Shown one piece after another: positions 1 through 9,033 of a DNA stretch of 64,000 bases. This DNA comes from Butyrivibrio sp. VCD2006. GTDB taxonomy: Bacteria > Bacillota > Clostridia > Lachnospirales > Lachnospiraceae. A program made the position numbers and the translations under genes. Position 1 is the stretch's first letter; every line of letters begins with the position of its first letter. Under the pieces are notes generated by a model, which was given only the letters and a program-made list of their open reading frames with translations, made no database searches and was not told the origin of the DNA. The stretch lies in assembly GCF_000423925.1 (NCBI RefSeq), contig NZ_AUIX01000007.1:161998-225997 (forward strand), read 5' to 3'.

Positions 1-1388
1 GATGAATAGCCTGTTCCAAAATCATCGATGGAGCTTGCGATATTCATTCCGTCCAGCTTATTAAGGAAGTTTGTTATAAGGCTTTTTTCGCGCTGCGTTG
101 CTGTCTCTGTAACCTCTATCTGAATGTAAGACAGATCAATGCCATACTTGGTGATTATTTCAAGAATCTGATCTGCAAGTCTCTCATCGGTGAGATCACT
201 TCTGGAAAAGTTTACCGATATAGGCACAGGATCAAGCCCCATGTCCAGCCATCTTCGAAGAGTCCTGCAAACTTCTTCTATGACGTAAATATCAAGTCCG
301 ATTGAATAACTGTTTCTCTCAAGAACCGGCACAAACTCTGATGGATAAACATATTCCCCCTTAAAGAGCCAGCGTGAAAGAGCTTCGGCACCTATAAGAG
401 TGTGGGTTTTAGTGTCAACTTTAGGCTGATAAAATACTTTAAATTCATTGTTTGAAAGTCCGTCTTCAAATCTGTCCTCAATCTGTTTTTCACGGTAAAC
501 CCGAGTACTCATTTCTTTAGTGACAAACAGGAACGGCTCATTGGCAAGCGACCTTGCTACACTAAGTGCAATGGAACTTCTACCAAGTATCTGCCCGGGA
601 TTTTTCAAGGATTCGTCTATGTCATAGACACCTGCAATGGCGCTTATGGTAATCGGGATCTTTTCACCATCCCTTATGCCGAAAACAGGGGTCTTCTGAA
701 GTAGGTTAAGGAAATCTCCCGTGCGCTCTTTTCTGATAAGTGCAACAAAGTTGTCGCCACCGAGATGACCTATTACTTCGTCCTCTTTACAGAATTCTAA
801 AAGCGTTCTTGCATATCTGCGAATAATATTATCTGTCTCATCGGTTCCAAAACGCCTGTTTATCAGTCCAAAGCCCTTTAAATTAAAATAATAGGAGTTG
901 TATTTGGTGATTTCACCTGCGATGATTTTTTGCGTTGCAAAGGAAAGGAAACCGCCTGAATTAGGCAGACCTGTTAAATACTGAGTAAGTGCACTTTTTT
1001 GAACGAGCTCGACAAGCCTGAACCTTCCAACATGCATGAGAAATATTCGTATGGCAGATAGAATCAGCTGTCTCTCATCAGGACTCCAGTTGGTTTCAAC
1101 AGAACCATATACATGGGCAGTGATTGTACCATTTTCAAAAGTGTGTTGGGATTCCTCGAGCCAGACAATTTCGGGCTCTTCATCAGAGAGCATCTCACCC
1201 TGATAAACAGTGATGTGTCTGACTTCACCAGTAGGAGTCTGTCTGGTTTCCGGGATATTCATGTCCAGTGTTATTCTGGAAATTCCAAGATCCAAGGCAA
1301 ACAAAGAAAAGGCATTGTATGCTGCCTCCATGGTGTTTTCCGTAGCGGAAAGTATCTGAACGAATTTATCGAGAATATTATTATCCAT
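1..1388 (-). CDS. GGDEF/EAL signalling protein, C-terminus off the window
   Basis: Reading the minus strand from ATG at 1386-1388 gives an open frame of 462 codons that runs off the left edge. The first ~150 residues have no recognised motif and may be a sensory region. A GGDEF domain follows (LTGLPNSGGF, then GHLGGDNF), with the signature degenerate (GGDNF for GGDEF), so cyclase activity is doubtful. An EAL domain follows, with GAEALSRW, NFSRSD, EVTET and DDFGTGYS, the conserved metal- and substrate-binding positions of active c-di-GMP phosphodiesterases. The likely role is c-di-GMP breakdown. No membrane segment is seen in the visible part. It is transcribed divergently from the GH115 gene. 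Confidence 0.9.
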   Translation of the reverse strand, partial: MDNNILDKFVQILSATENTMEAAYNAFSLFALDLGISRITLDMNIPETRQTPTGEVRHITVYQGEMLSDEEPEIVWLEESQHTFENGTITAHVYGSVETNWSPDERQLILSAIRIFLMHVGRFRLVELVQKSALTQYLTGLPNSGGFLSFATQKIIAGEITKYNSYYFNLKGFGLINRRFGTDETDNIIRRYARTLLEFCKEDEVIGHLGGDNFVALIRKERTGDFLNLLQKTPVFGIRDGEKIPITISAIAGVYDIDESLKNPGQILGRSSIALSVARSLANEPFLFVTKEMSTRVYREKQIEDRFEDGLSNNEFKVFYQPKVDTKTHTLIGAEALSRWLFKGEYVYPSEFVPVLERNSYSIGLDIYVIEEVCRTLRRWLDMGLDPVPISVNFSRSDLTDERLADQILEIITKYGIDLSYIQIEVTETATQREKSLITNFLNKLDGMNIASSIDDFGTGYS

Positions 1389-1671
1389 GAATTACCACTC
1401 AAAAAATTGTTGCGGTGACTATTTTTATTTTGCTATAAAAAGATGCTAAGTACAAGTGAATTTATATCGCTTTTAATATTAGTTTTAATTATCCGTCAAA
1501 TTACACAATTTATATAGAAATATTCGGCAATGTGCTATAACACAAACTGCATAAAACTTGATACAATGATGTAGTATCACGAGTTTCATATTTTCTTATT
1601 GAATAGCTCAATATTGCAACAAAAAAGTTATTGAAAAATGTTAGCAACCAAAGTCTCATGGGGGGAGAGTG

Positions 1672-4600
1672 ATGGGGATAACTATCAGGCAGTACTCATC
1701 GGTCGTAGTGACGATCAGTGAGCGCGAATCTGAAGCAGTCAAGATTGCGGTATCAAATCTGATCCGTGATTTCAAAAGAGTACTTCAAATAAATACGGAG
1801 GTTCACGATCCCGACTCGCAGCAAGTGCTGGTGGGGACTGTTGGCGTGTGCGAAGATTTTGAGGAAGAGGACCTTGTCGGACTTTTCAGCTCCCATGGGA
1901 GAAGAAGAAAAGAAGCATATGTTATTCGTGACAGAAGAGGCAGGCTTATTATAGCCGGATCTGATAGAAGGGGTACTATTTTCGGCATTTATGAATTCTG
2001 CCGCAGCGTCCTGGGGGTATCTCCCTGGTATTTTATGGCTGACGTACCTATTCATCCAAAGACAGAAATATCACTTCCTGATGATTATCACGTATCGGAT
2101 CATCCGAGCATTGAATACAGGGGTATTTTCATAAATGATGAGGAAGAACTGGATCATTGGGCACAGAGATACCTTGGGGAAACTACTATAGGCATAAAGA
2201 CCTATGAAAAAATCTTTGAGCTCATGCTGCGCCTTAAGATGAATTATGTGTGGCCTGCCATGCATGTTAATGCATTCAATTCAAATCCCGAGAATGCAAG
2301 ACTTGCAGACAGGATGGGAATTGTTGTCGGAACCTCTCATTGCGATATGCTCATGCGAAGCAATAATAAGGAATGGAGACCCTGGCTTGAGAAGAAGGGT
2401 TATGGCGGAATGCCCTATGACTTCACTGCTTCTGAAAAAAGCAGGGATGCGATCATAGAGTACTGGCAGGAAGCCGTTGAGCAAAATAAAGATTATGAGG
2501 TTACATATACTCTGGGAATGAGAGGTATTCACGATACTGAGTTTGAGCCGGTGGCACTGGCAGGTCTTAAAGGGGATGAGCTTCGAGATGCCAAAATAGA
2601 GATTTTGGAGGATGTAATTAAGGCTCAGGAAGAGATTCTGGAAAAGACCCTTGAATATACTCCCATGAAGATATTTGTTCCCTATAAGGAGGTACTTGAG
2701 CTCTACGATAACGGACTAAGGATTCCGGATGATTTTACTCTTATCTGGGTTAATGACAATTACGGACATGTAAGAAGGTATCCAAGTGAGATAGAAAAGC
2801 GACGCCTTGGAGGTAATGGTTTGTACTATCATAACTCATACTGGGCTCCGCCTGGATCATCTTACCTTTTCTTATGCTCTATTCCGCTCTCACAGACAAG
2901 AAACGAGTTGAAAAAAGCTTATGAGGAAGGTATCCGTAAGCTCTGGGTTACAAACTTCGGTGCCATAAAACCGCTGGAACAGCAGATTACATATTATGCC
3001 CAGTTGGCCTGGGACATCGGGAAAAGCGATACTATTTGCGCTGATGAAGTTGAGTTTCTTGCAAAATGGATTGATGAATCCTTCAGTGGGCATCACGGTA
3101 AGAAGCTCGCTCCTATGCTTGTTGAATTTGACCAGCTTACAAATGTCCGCAAGGTTGAACAGATGGATGTGGATGCATTCTCACAGACAGCCTATACTGA
3201 TGAGGCTGTTAGCAGAATTCATCGCTATGAGTATATGTTTAAAACCGGAAACAGAATATATCATTCTCTTCCCGATAACGAGAAGGATGCATTTTTCCAA
3301 CTTGTTCTTATGAAGATCCATGCGGCGTATTACACTTATGCAATGTATTATTATGCCGACAGAAGTAATCTGTGCATAAGGCAGGGAAAGACCCACAGTG
3401 CGTCCGATTATACTACAAGATCTCTTGCTTTTGATCACGCAAGAAGAAGTATGCTTTATTATTACAACCATGTTATGGCTGACGGTAAGTGGGATGGAGT
3501 GATGACTCCTGAGGATTTCCCGCCTCCGAGAACAGCCATGTACCCGGCATGTAAGCCTCCGATAAAGAGGTCGGAGGATCATCTGATAGTAACATGTCAG
3601 AATGAGGAAAATTCGCTAACATTTGTTAAGCCTGTTGAAAAATGGTTTGAGATAGCAAATGCCGGTGAAAATGAAATCCTAGTCACGGTTGATCTTCCAA
3701 ACTGGCTCAGGGTTACTGAGGAGAGTATGGTTGGATTTGAAGGTCATGGTGACATCAGGATCAGCGGTGAAGAGAGACTTCTTCTGGAGGTAGATTGGAC
3801 GCAGGTCTCTGACATGATAGAGCAGATGACCAAAAAAGGAGAGGTTAAGCCTGATGACGCAGTGGTTTCCATAAAGGATGAGATTCATGTCATGGCACTT
3901 ATGACAGGTGAAAATCACATCATTCCTGTGGAGGCAAAGCTGTTTAGGGGAATAACTCTGCTTGGACAGGGCAATATAGTATTTCCTCCTCATATGGAGG
4001 ATGATGGAATGCTGAGAATAGAGGCAGACATGGTCAGAGATCTTTCCGGTGCATGGGTCCGCATTCCAAATCTCGGAAGGCAGAGAGGGTCACTTGTTGA
4101 GGCCAGAACCGAAGGTGCAACGCTTACCTATGAGGTAACCGTGACGAGTGAAGGTGCATTTCTTCTTGAACTGCACAGATTTCCTTCGCTTAATGCCATG
4201 GGAAGAATCAGAATCGGAGTATCCGTGGATGAGAATCCTGTGGAAGTTATAGAATCGGATGCCAATGATGAGTTTAAGGGCGAGTGGAAGAACAATGTAA
4301 GGAACAACGTAGACAAGCTTTATCTTCGCCTGCCGAATATTAAACCCGGATCCCACAGAATTATTTTCCATGCTGTTGATAAATATTTTTCATTCTCAAG
4401 ATTTGTTATCTATACCAGGGAAAGACGTGAGAATACGCTTGGAATCAGAGGTGGAGACTTAAGACTTCCGCTCAGCTTTGATGCTGCGGGATTTTGCTGG
4501 GATTTCTATGGAAAAGAAGCCTATGAGCTTCCTCCGCGTCCTGTTTATTATGCGTTTAGAAAACAGAAGGGAAATTGCCTCGAGATAGGTGAACATATGG

Positions 4601-5184
4601 AGTTTCTTTCACACTATGGGGCACCTGTGGCTGCAGGAGAGATTGTAGCGACGGGAGAGCATACTTCTATTGAAAAAGATGGAAGGATATTTATTGAAGC
4701 TGCAGCAGCTCTTGCCCAGTCCAAGGCGGCCTATACTGAGGGCGGAGGCTGGGATTATTGCAATGCTCCGTCTCATGGAGAGAGCGGTCTTGCTATGTAT
4801 GTAAGAGATGAAAAAGCTCTTGAAAGCTATGTGGGAACCAGTTGGGGTGGAACAAGTGCTATTAAGAAGGCACCTTCACTTCACTACAATATTGAGACCA
4901 GGGGTGGGACCTACAGAATATGGGGAAAGTTCCTGATGTGGGATGAAGAAAAATCTCATTTCACAATAGGCGTTGATGATAAGATCTATTCCGAGCAGGA
5001 TTTATACTGCGGACAGTCCATCTGGAGATTTTCTGCAGAGAATATCTGGAGATGGGTGCCGCTTGTGGATGTGAAATTGCGGGGAGGAAGACACACGCTT
5101 AGATACTTTGCACTTTCTGCCGGAATAAGGGTGGAGCAATTCTATATGACTGCGACAGATGAGCTTCCTCCGGCAATAGTCTGA
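1672..5184 (+). CDS. GH115 family alpha-glucuronidase, cytoplasmic
   Basis: This 1170-residue protein carries GH115 hallmarks: AGSDRRGTIFGIYEF and LGVSPWYFMADVP near residues 100-125, EYRGIFINDEE, MNYVWPAMH, VVGTSHCDM and NDNYGHVRRYP. The family removes 4-O-methyl-glucuronic or glucuronic acid from xylan, and some members act on other glucuronic-acid glycans. There is no signal peptide, so it probably acts on imported oligosaccharides. I chose ATG 1672 over GTG 1669 because the purine-rich ribosome site (1661-1668) would otherwise abut the start. It ends 3 bases from the convergent GH88/105-like gene. The C-terminal ~250 residues look like extra beta-rich domains usual in GH115. Confidence 0.88.
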   Translation: MGITIRQYSSVVVTISERESEAVKIAVSNLIRDFKRVLQINTEVHDPDSQQVLVGTVGVCEDFEEEDLVGLFSSHGRRRKEAYVIRDRRGRLIIAGSDRRGTIFGIYEFCRSVLGVSPWYFMADVPIHPKTEISLPDDYHVSDHPSIEYRGIFINDEEELDHWAQRYLGETTIGIKTYEKIFELMLRLKMNYVWPAMHVNAFNSNPENARLADRMGIVVGTSHCDMLMRSNNKEWRPWLEKKGYGGMPYDFTASEKSRDAIIEYWQEAVEQNKDYEVTYTLGMRGIHDTEFEPVALAGLKGDELRDAKIEILEDVIKAQEEILEKTLEYTPMKIFVPYKEVLELYDNGLRIPDDFTLIWVNDNYGHVRRYPSEIEKRRLGGNGLYYHNSYWAPPGSSYLFLCSIPLSQTRNELKKAYEEGIRKLWVTNFGAIKPLEQQITYYAQLAWDIGKSDTICADEVEFLAKWIDESFSGHHGKKLAPMLVEFDQLTNVRKVEQMDVDAFSQTAYTDEAVSRIHRYEYMFKTGNRIYHSLPDNEKDAFFQLVLMKIHAAYYTYAMYYYADRSNLCIRQGKTHSASDYTTRSLAFDHARRSMLYYYNHVMADGKWDGVMTPEDFPPPRTAMYPACKPPIKRSEDHLIVTCQNEENSLTFVKPVEKWFEIANAGENEILVTVDLPNWLRVTEESMVGFEGHGDIRISGEERLLLEVDWTQVSDMIEQMTKKGEVKPDDAVVSIKDEIHVMALMTGENHIIPVEAKLFRGITLLGQGNIVFPPHMEDDGMLRIEADMVRDLSGAWVRIPNLGRQRGSLVEARTEGATLTYEVTVTSEGAFLLELHRFPSLNAMGRIRIGVSVDENPVEVIESDANDEFKGEWKNNVRNNVDKLYLRLPNIKPGSHRIIFHAVDKYFSFSRFVIYTRERRENTLGIRGGDLRLPLSFDAAGFCWDFYGKEAYELPPRPVYYAFRKQKGNCLEIGEHMEFLSHYGAPVAAGEIVATGEHTSIEKDGRIFIEAAAALAQSKAAYTEGGGWDYCNAPSHGESGLAMYVRDEKALESYVGTSWGGTSAIKKAPSLHYNIETRGGTYRIWGKFLMWDEEKSHFTIGVDDKIYSEQDLYCGQSIWRFSAENIWRWVPLVDVKLRGGRHTLRYFALSAGIRVEQFYMTATDELPPAIV

Positions 5185-5187
5185 TAA

Positions 5188-6330
5188 CTAATCGAGTATT
5201 GATAGCAGTGCCAGGGTGCTACCCTGACCCCATGGGTAATGCCCGTAAACCTGTCTGTGCACTGCAATATCTTCACAGCTGCTTAATGATTGTAAAACAG
5301 AGCCGTTTTTGGTGTTTGCAAGGAGAAATTCTCCTGCGCCGGCAACGGCTTTTTTTACGTCCTCTGTCAGATCTTTGGCGTGAGCATGGAAAGCACCGCT
5401 TCTAAGCCATGATGACATAGAATATGAGATCATGGCTGTTGCTGATGTGTCGGCTTCGCCATCTATGGCAGGAAGAAGCCAGGAATATCCACCATCGGGT
5501 CTCTGATAGGATAAAGTAACACGAACAAGGTTATAATACTGAGACATTAACTTATCGGCAGTATTCTTTAAAAGGGATTCGTTTGCAATGTTATTCCCGT
5601 GGAATGACTCTCTTTCCAGACTGGCGAGAAGCTCTGAGTAACCCATCATAAGCCAGCCTACAGCCCGGCCCCAACCTATGATGCCAAGCTTTTTGCCTTT
5701 TTCAAGTGAAAAAGCGTGGTAGGGAAGAGCTGAGCGCTCGTCAAAACCATTTTCATGAAAATTCAAAAGCTGTTTGGCAGCAAGTGCCATAGCGTTCTTT
5801 TTCCCGAAATATGAGGCGTAACGTGACAAGTACATGGCTGTCTGTCCTGCGCCGTCTGCGTATATAAGGTCATTGCCTTTAGAGGGATTGTATATAATGC
5901 TTTCTTCTTTGTTCTTTGGGCACTGAGCAAGGAAATTTGCAATTTTGATTGCTCCGTGATGAAAACGCTTTTCTCCGGTGTTTTCGTAGAGAGTGATAAG
6001 CGACAGACCGGCTAGAGAATCATCCACATAAGAGACGTTTTCACCTGCCTTAAGCCATCTGTCCAGATAGGAGGTCACATGGTCAACAGCCTCATCCCTG
6101 ATTTCTGTACTTATAAGTGAAGAAACTTCTTTGGATGGCGAAAAGGCTGCCTCTGTCAAACCAAGGAGCAGTAGCCCGGCAGGCCAGAACATGGGATCTC
6201 TGTTTGTGGTGGCTCTTTTAAGTGCTTTTTTCGCAGCATCTTTAAGAGCATCCTTGGCAGTGTAATTATTTATTGAAGAAAGGTCGTTTTCAGTAACTCT
6301 TATTATCTGTTCTAAGGTTTCTTTATTCAT
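5188..6330 (-). CDS. GH88/GH105-like unsaturated uronyl hydrolase
   Basis: This 380-residue soluble protein resembles the alpha6/alpha6-barrel unsaturated glucuronyl or rhamnogalacturonyl hydrolases. Supporting segments are IYADGAGQTAMYLSRYA, with the Asp of the catalytic region, and GWGRAVGWLMMGYSELL, like the family's RGNGW block, followed by SYQRPDGGYSW. Known members remove the unsaturated uronic acid left by polysaccharide lyases. No signal peptide is present. Its start overlaps the stop of the upstream flippase by 4 bases (ATGA), so the two are translationally coupled. The match is divergent and the substrate cannot be told from sequence. Confidence 0.65.
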   Translation of the reverse strand: MNKETLEQIIRVTENDLSSINNYTAKDALKDAAKKALKRATTNRDPMFWPAGLLLLGLTEAAFSPSKEVSSLISTEIRDEAVDHVTSYLDRWLKAGENVSYVDDSLAGLSLITLYENTGEKRFHHGAIKIANFLAQCPKNKEESIIYNPSKGNDLIYADGAGQTAMYLSRYASYFGKKNAMALAAKQLLNFHENGFDERSALPYHAFSLEKGKKLGIIGWGRAVGWLMMGYSELLASLERESFHGNNIANESLLKNTADKLMSQYYNLVRVTLSYQRPDGGYSWLLPAIDGEADTSATAMISYSMSSWLRSGAFHAHAKDLTEDVKKAVAGAGEFLLANTKNGSVLQSLSSCEDIAVHRQVYGHYPWGQGSTLALLSILD

Positions 6331-7862
6331 GCTTTTCCCAGCTTTCTTAATACAATACCCTTGAGATATCCGTATTCTTCTGTTTTGTGATAGATAATCC
6401 AGAATGCGCCATTAAATACAACCGTTACGATTATGATCATAAGTGCAAAGTTTACGATGGTTATGTCCTTCATAACCACTTTGCCAAGAAGATATAGTGG
6501 TACAACAGTTAAGACCTCGGTGGTTGTATATTTTGCACTGTCAATAAAGTAGGACACCGAGCTTTTGTCAAAGCAGACTTTGTAGATAATGATCGGCTTT
6601 GTAACATTCGCTATTAGTCCGGAAACAACCGTACCAACATAGATTCCGGCAAGTCCGATTTTCTGAACAAGAACGATTGAAAGAACAAGATTTACAAATC
6701 CCTGAATAAGTGCCAGATACTTGTCCTGCTCAAATACTCCCGCCGCAGTTTTATAATTTGAAAGAACGATTCTGTCGCCTTTGAAATAATAATCTGTTAA
6801 GAACAGATAAACCGCCAGAGTGCCGAGCATCCACTCGGGGCCTCGTCTTTTTACTATCCAGAGATAGATAAGCGGCTGCAGCAGTATGAAAAATCCGCAG
6901 GCTGAAAATCCGTAGACCCAGGATGCAAAGAATCTATAAACCTTAAAGGTTGAATACTGCTTTTCTTTGGATTCTGTGGCGATAAGATTTCCAAAGCCTG
7001 AAATGACAGAGTTGAAAATAATATTTACAAAATTGGCAATCGTGCCGGTTACCATGGTGTAGTTGCCCACTACGGCTGCCATACCGACTTCAATAAATGA
7101 GGAAATGATAAGTGTATCGGTCTGGAGCCTTGCCACGTCGCCGACCTTGTGAAGCACAAGAGCTTTTGTCTTTTTCCAGACTTCTCCGCGCTCCTCATCA
7201 AGCAGCGGAGTTATGTTTTTGTCGGTCAGATAGGGATATAGCTTGTTTAAATAGCTGTTTACAAAAATCTTCTGGATAAGCTGAACTACAGCATCTGCGA
7301 TGAGATAAAGGTACAGGTTTGGAATAACCAGAAGAATGATGATCTGGAAAAAAACGGTAATGATCTTTGTTATTGTATTTATATTGGTCTGTATGTAATT
7401 TTTTTGTTCCGCATTTACAAGACTGTATTTGTATGAAACAAAATATGTGCTGACTGTGTTAAAAAGGAAAATCAGATAATAAAGCGTCATATCCCTTACG
7501 GTTATTCCTTCGGGATTTTTGACAAAGTATTTCAGAAAAGGTGTAAGCGCCAGTCCGATAACTGCAACCACTATAGCAATAGTATGATATGCCTTGCGGT
7601 ACATCTGCATATAGGACTTGACCTTCTCAGTGTCTTTTCTGGCAACAGGTGCATAAAGACTGAAATTAAGGGCTGTTCCTATTCCGAGTTCCGCCATTGA
7701 CAGAAGTGATAGGATATTGCTATAGAGATCGTTTATACCAAGAAGGTTTTTGGAAAGACGATATATGAAAATTGTGCGCAGAATGAAGGACATAAGCGCT
7801 GTTGCCAGCTGTCCGACATAACCGAATGTAATATTCTTGGCAGCTTGCTTTGTTCTGCCCAT
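6327..7862 (-). CDS. wzx: Wzx-type polysaccharide flippase (MOP superfamily)
   Basis: This 511-residue protein consists of about 12-14 hydrophobic segments with the N-terminal pattern of polysaccharide transporters (NITFGYVGQLATALMSFILR). The family flips undecaprenyl-diphosphate-linked repeat units across the membrane. A GGAGG site (minus strand, 7870-7874) precedes ATG with 7-base spacing. It is the first gene of a two-gene minus-strand unit with the GH88/105-like hydrolase, divergent from the UDP-glucuronate epimerase gene. It is separate from the ABC exporter at 34.6-37.0 kb, which suggests a second lipid-linked product. Confidence 0.85.
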   Translation of the reverse strand: MGRTKQAAKNITFGYVGQLATALMSFILRTIFIYRLSKNLLGINDLYSNILSLLSMAELGIGTALNFSLYAPVARKDTEKVKSYMQMYRKAYHTIAIVVAVIGLALTPFLKYFVKNPEGITVRDMTLYYLIFLFNTVSTYFVSYKYSLVNAEQKNYIQTNINTITKIITVFFQIIILLVIPNLYLYLIADAVVQLIQKIFVNSYLNKLYPYLTDKNITPLLDEERGEVWKKTKALVLHKVGDVARLQTDTLIISSFIEVGMAAVVGNYTMVTGTIANFVNIIFNSVISGFGNLIATESKEKQYSTFKVYRFFASWVYGFSACGFFILLQPLIYLWIVKRRGPEWMLGTLAVYLFLTDYYFKGDRIVLSNYKTAAGVFEQDKYLALIQGFVNLVLSIVLVQKIGLAGIYVGTVVSGLIANVTKPIIIYKVCFDKSSVSYFIDSAKYTTTEVLTVVPLYLLGKVVMKDITIVNFALMIIIVTVVFNGAFWIIYHKTEEYGYLKGIVLRKLGKA

Positions 7863-7927
7863 AAATTGACCTCCAGGACTTTTTTAACTATCATGTTATT
7901 ATATCATTTTAAGGAGAATATTTAGTA

Positions 7928-8986
7928 ATGAAAGAGAAAAATGTTAATCTTAATGGCAAAACAGTTCTTATTACAGGTGCAGCCGGTTTTATCGGATCAC
8001 ATCTTGCCACAAGACTTCTTAATGAGTTTAAGGATATCAAGGTTGTCGGATATGACAACGTTAATGATTATTATGATGTTCGCTTAAAGGAGGAGAGACT
8101 TGAGAAACTCTCCAAGTATGAGGACTTCATTTTTGTTAAGGGTGATATTGCGGATAAGGCAGCAGTTGATGAGGTATTTGCAAAGTATAAGCCTGCAGTT
8201 GTTGTGAATCTTGCAGCACAGGCCGGAGTTCGTTATTCAATAGAGAATCCCGGTGCTTATATAGAAGCAAATGTAATAGGCTTCTACAATATTCTTGAGG
8301 CTTGCCGTCACAGCGATCCCAAGGTAGAGCATCTTGTATATGCTTCAAGTTCAAGCGTATATGGTGGAAATACCAAGCTTCCTTTCAGTACAAGCGATCA
8401 GGTGGATCATCCGCTTTCACTTTATGCTGCAACCAAGAAGTCAAATGAGCTGTTTGCTTATTCTTACAGCAATCTCTATGGAATGGCTACAACAGGACTT
8501 CGTTTCTTCACGGTTTACGGTCCTATGGGTCGTCCTGATATGGCACTTTTCCTGTTTGCGGATAAGCTTCTTAAGGGCGAGACAATACAGATATTCAACT
8601 ATGGTAATTGCAAGAGAGATTTCACCTATGTCGATGACATTGTTACCGGTGTTGTAAATGTTATGCAGAGTACACCGGATGAGGATGACAGAGGAAACAG
8701 ATATAAAGTATATAACATCGGTAATCACAATCCCGAGAATCTTATGGACTTTGTGGATATCCTTCAGAGAGAGCTTGTTGCTCATGATGTACTTCCCAAG
8801 GATTTTGATTTCGAAGCTCACAGAGAACTTCTTCCCATGCAGCCCGGTGATGTAGAGGCTACTTTTGCGGATGTGGATGATCTTATGAGAGACTTTGACT
8901 TTAAGCCGAATACAGATCTTCGCGATGGAATAAAGAATTTCGTTGACTGGTATGCAGGATACGTAAAGAGAAGAGATGATAAATAA
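7928..8986 (+). CDS. UDP-glucuronate 4-epimerase, SDR family
   Basis: This 352-residue extended short-chain dehydrogenase has the NAD-binding GAAGFIGSH motif near residue 18, SSSSVYG and the YAATK catalytic pair. The segment DNVNDYYDVRLKEERL and the later FFTVYGPMGRPDMALF are characteristic of the CapI/LpsL group that interconverts UDP-glucuronate and UDP-galacturonate. It would supply a uronic acid sugar donor in the cytoplasm. An AAGGAG site precedes ATG 7928. The GH115 and GH88/105-like enzymes nearby also act on uronic acids. UDP-glucose 4-epimerase is the main alternative but is less likely. Confidence 0.85.
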   Translation: MKEKNVNLNGKTVLITGAAGFIGSHLATRLLNEFKDIKVVGYDNVNDYYDVRLKEERLEKLSKYEDFIFVKGDIADKAAVDEVFAKYKPAVVVNLAAQAGVRYSIENPGAYIEANVIGFYNILEACRHSDPKVEHLVYASSSSVYGGNTKLPFSTSDQVDHPLSLYAATKKSNELFAYSYSNLYGMATTGLRFFTVYGPMGRPDMALFLFADKLLKGETIQIFNYGNCKRDFTYVDDIVTGVVNVMQSTPDEDDRGNRYKVYNIGNHNPENLMDFVDILQRELVAHDVLPKDFDFEAHRELLPMQPGDVEATFADVDDLMRDFDFKPNTDLRDGIKNFVDWYAGYVKRRDDK

Positions 8987-9033
8987 TAGATAAAAGACTG
9001 TACTAATTCCATTAAGTAAATCGGAGCCAATAC

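Noticed and set aside
1113..1418. Plus-strand ORF of 101 codons opposite the GGDEF/EAL gene
   Set aside because: The minus strand carries a continuous, motif-rich frame here, so this ORF is its shadow.
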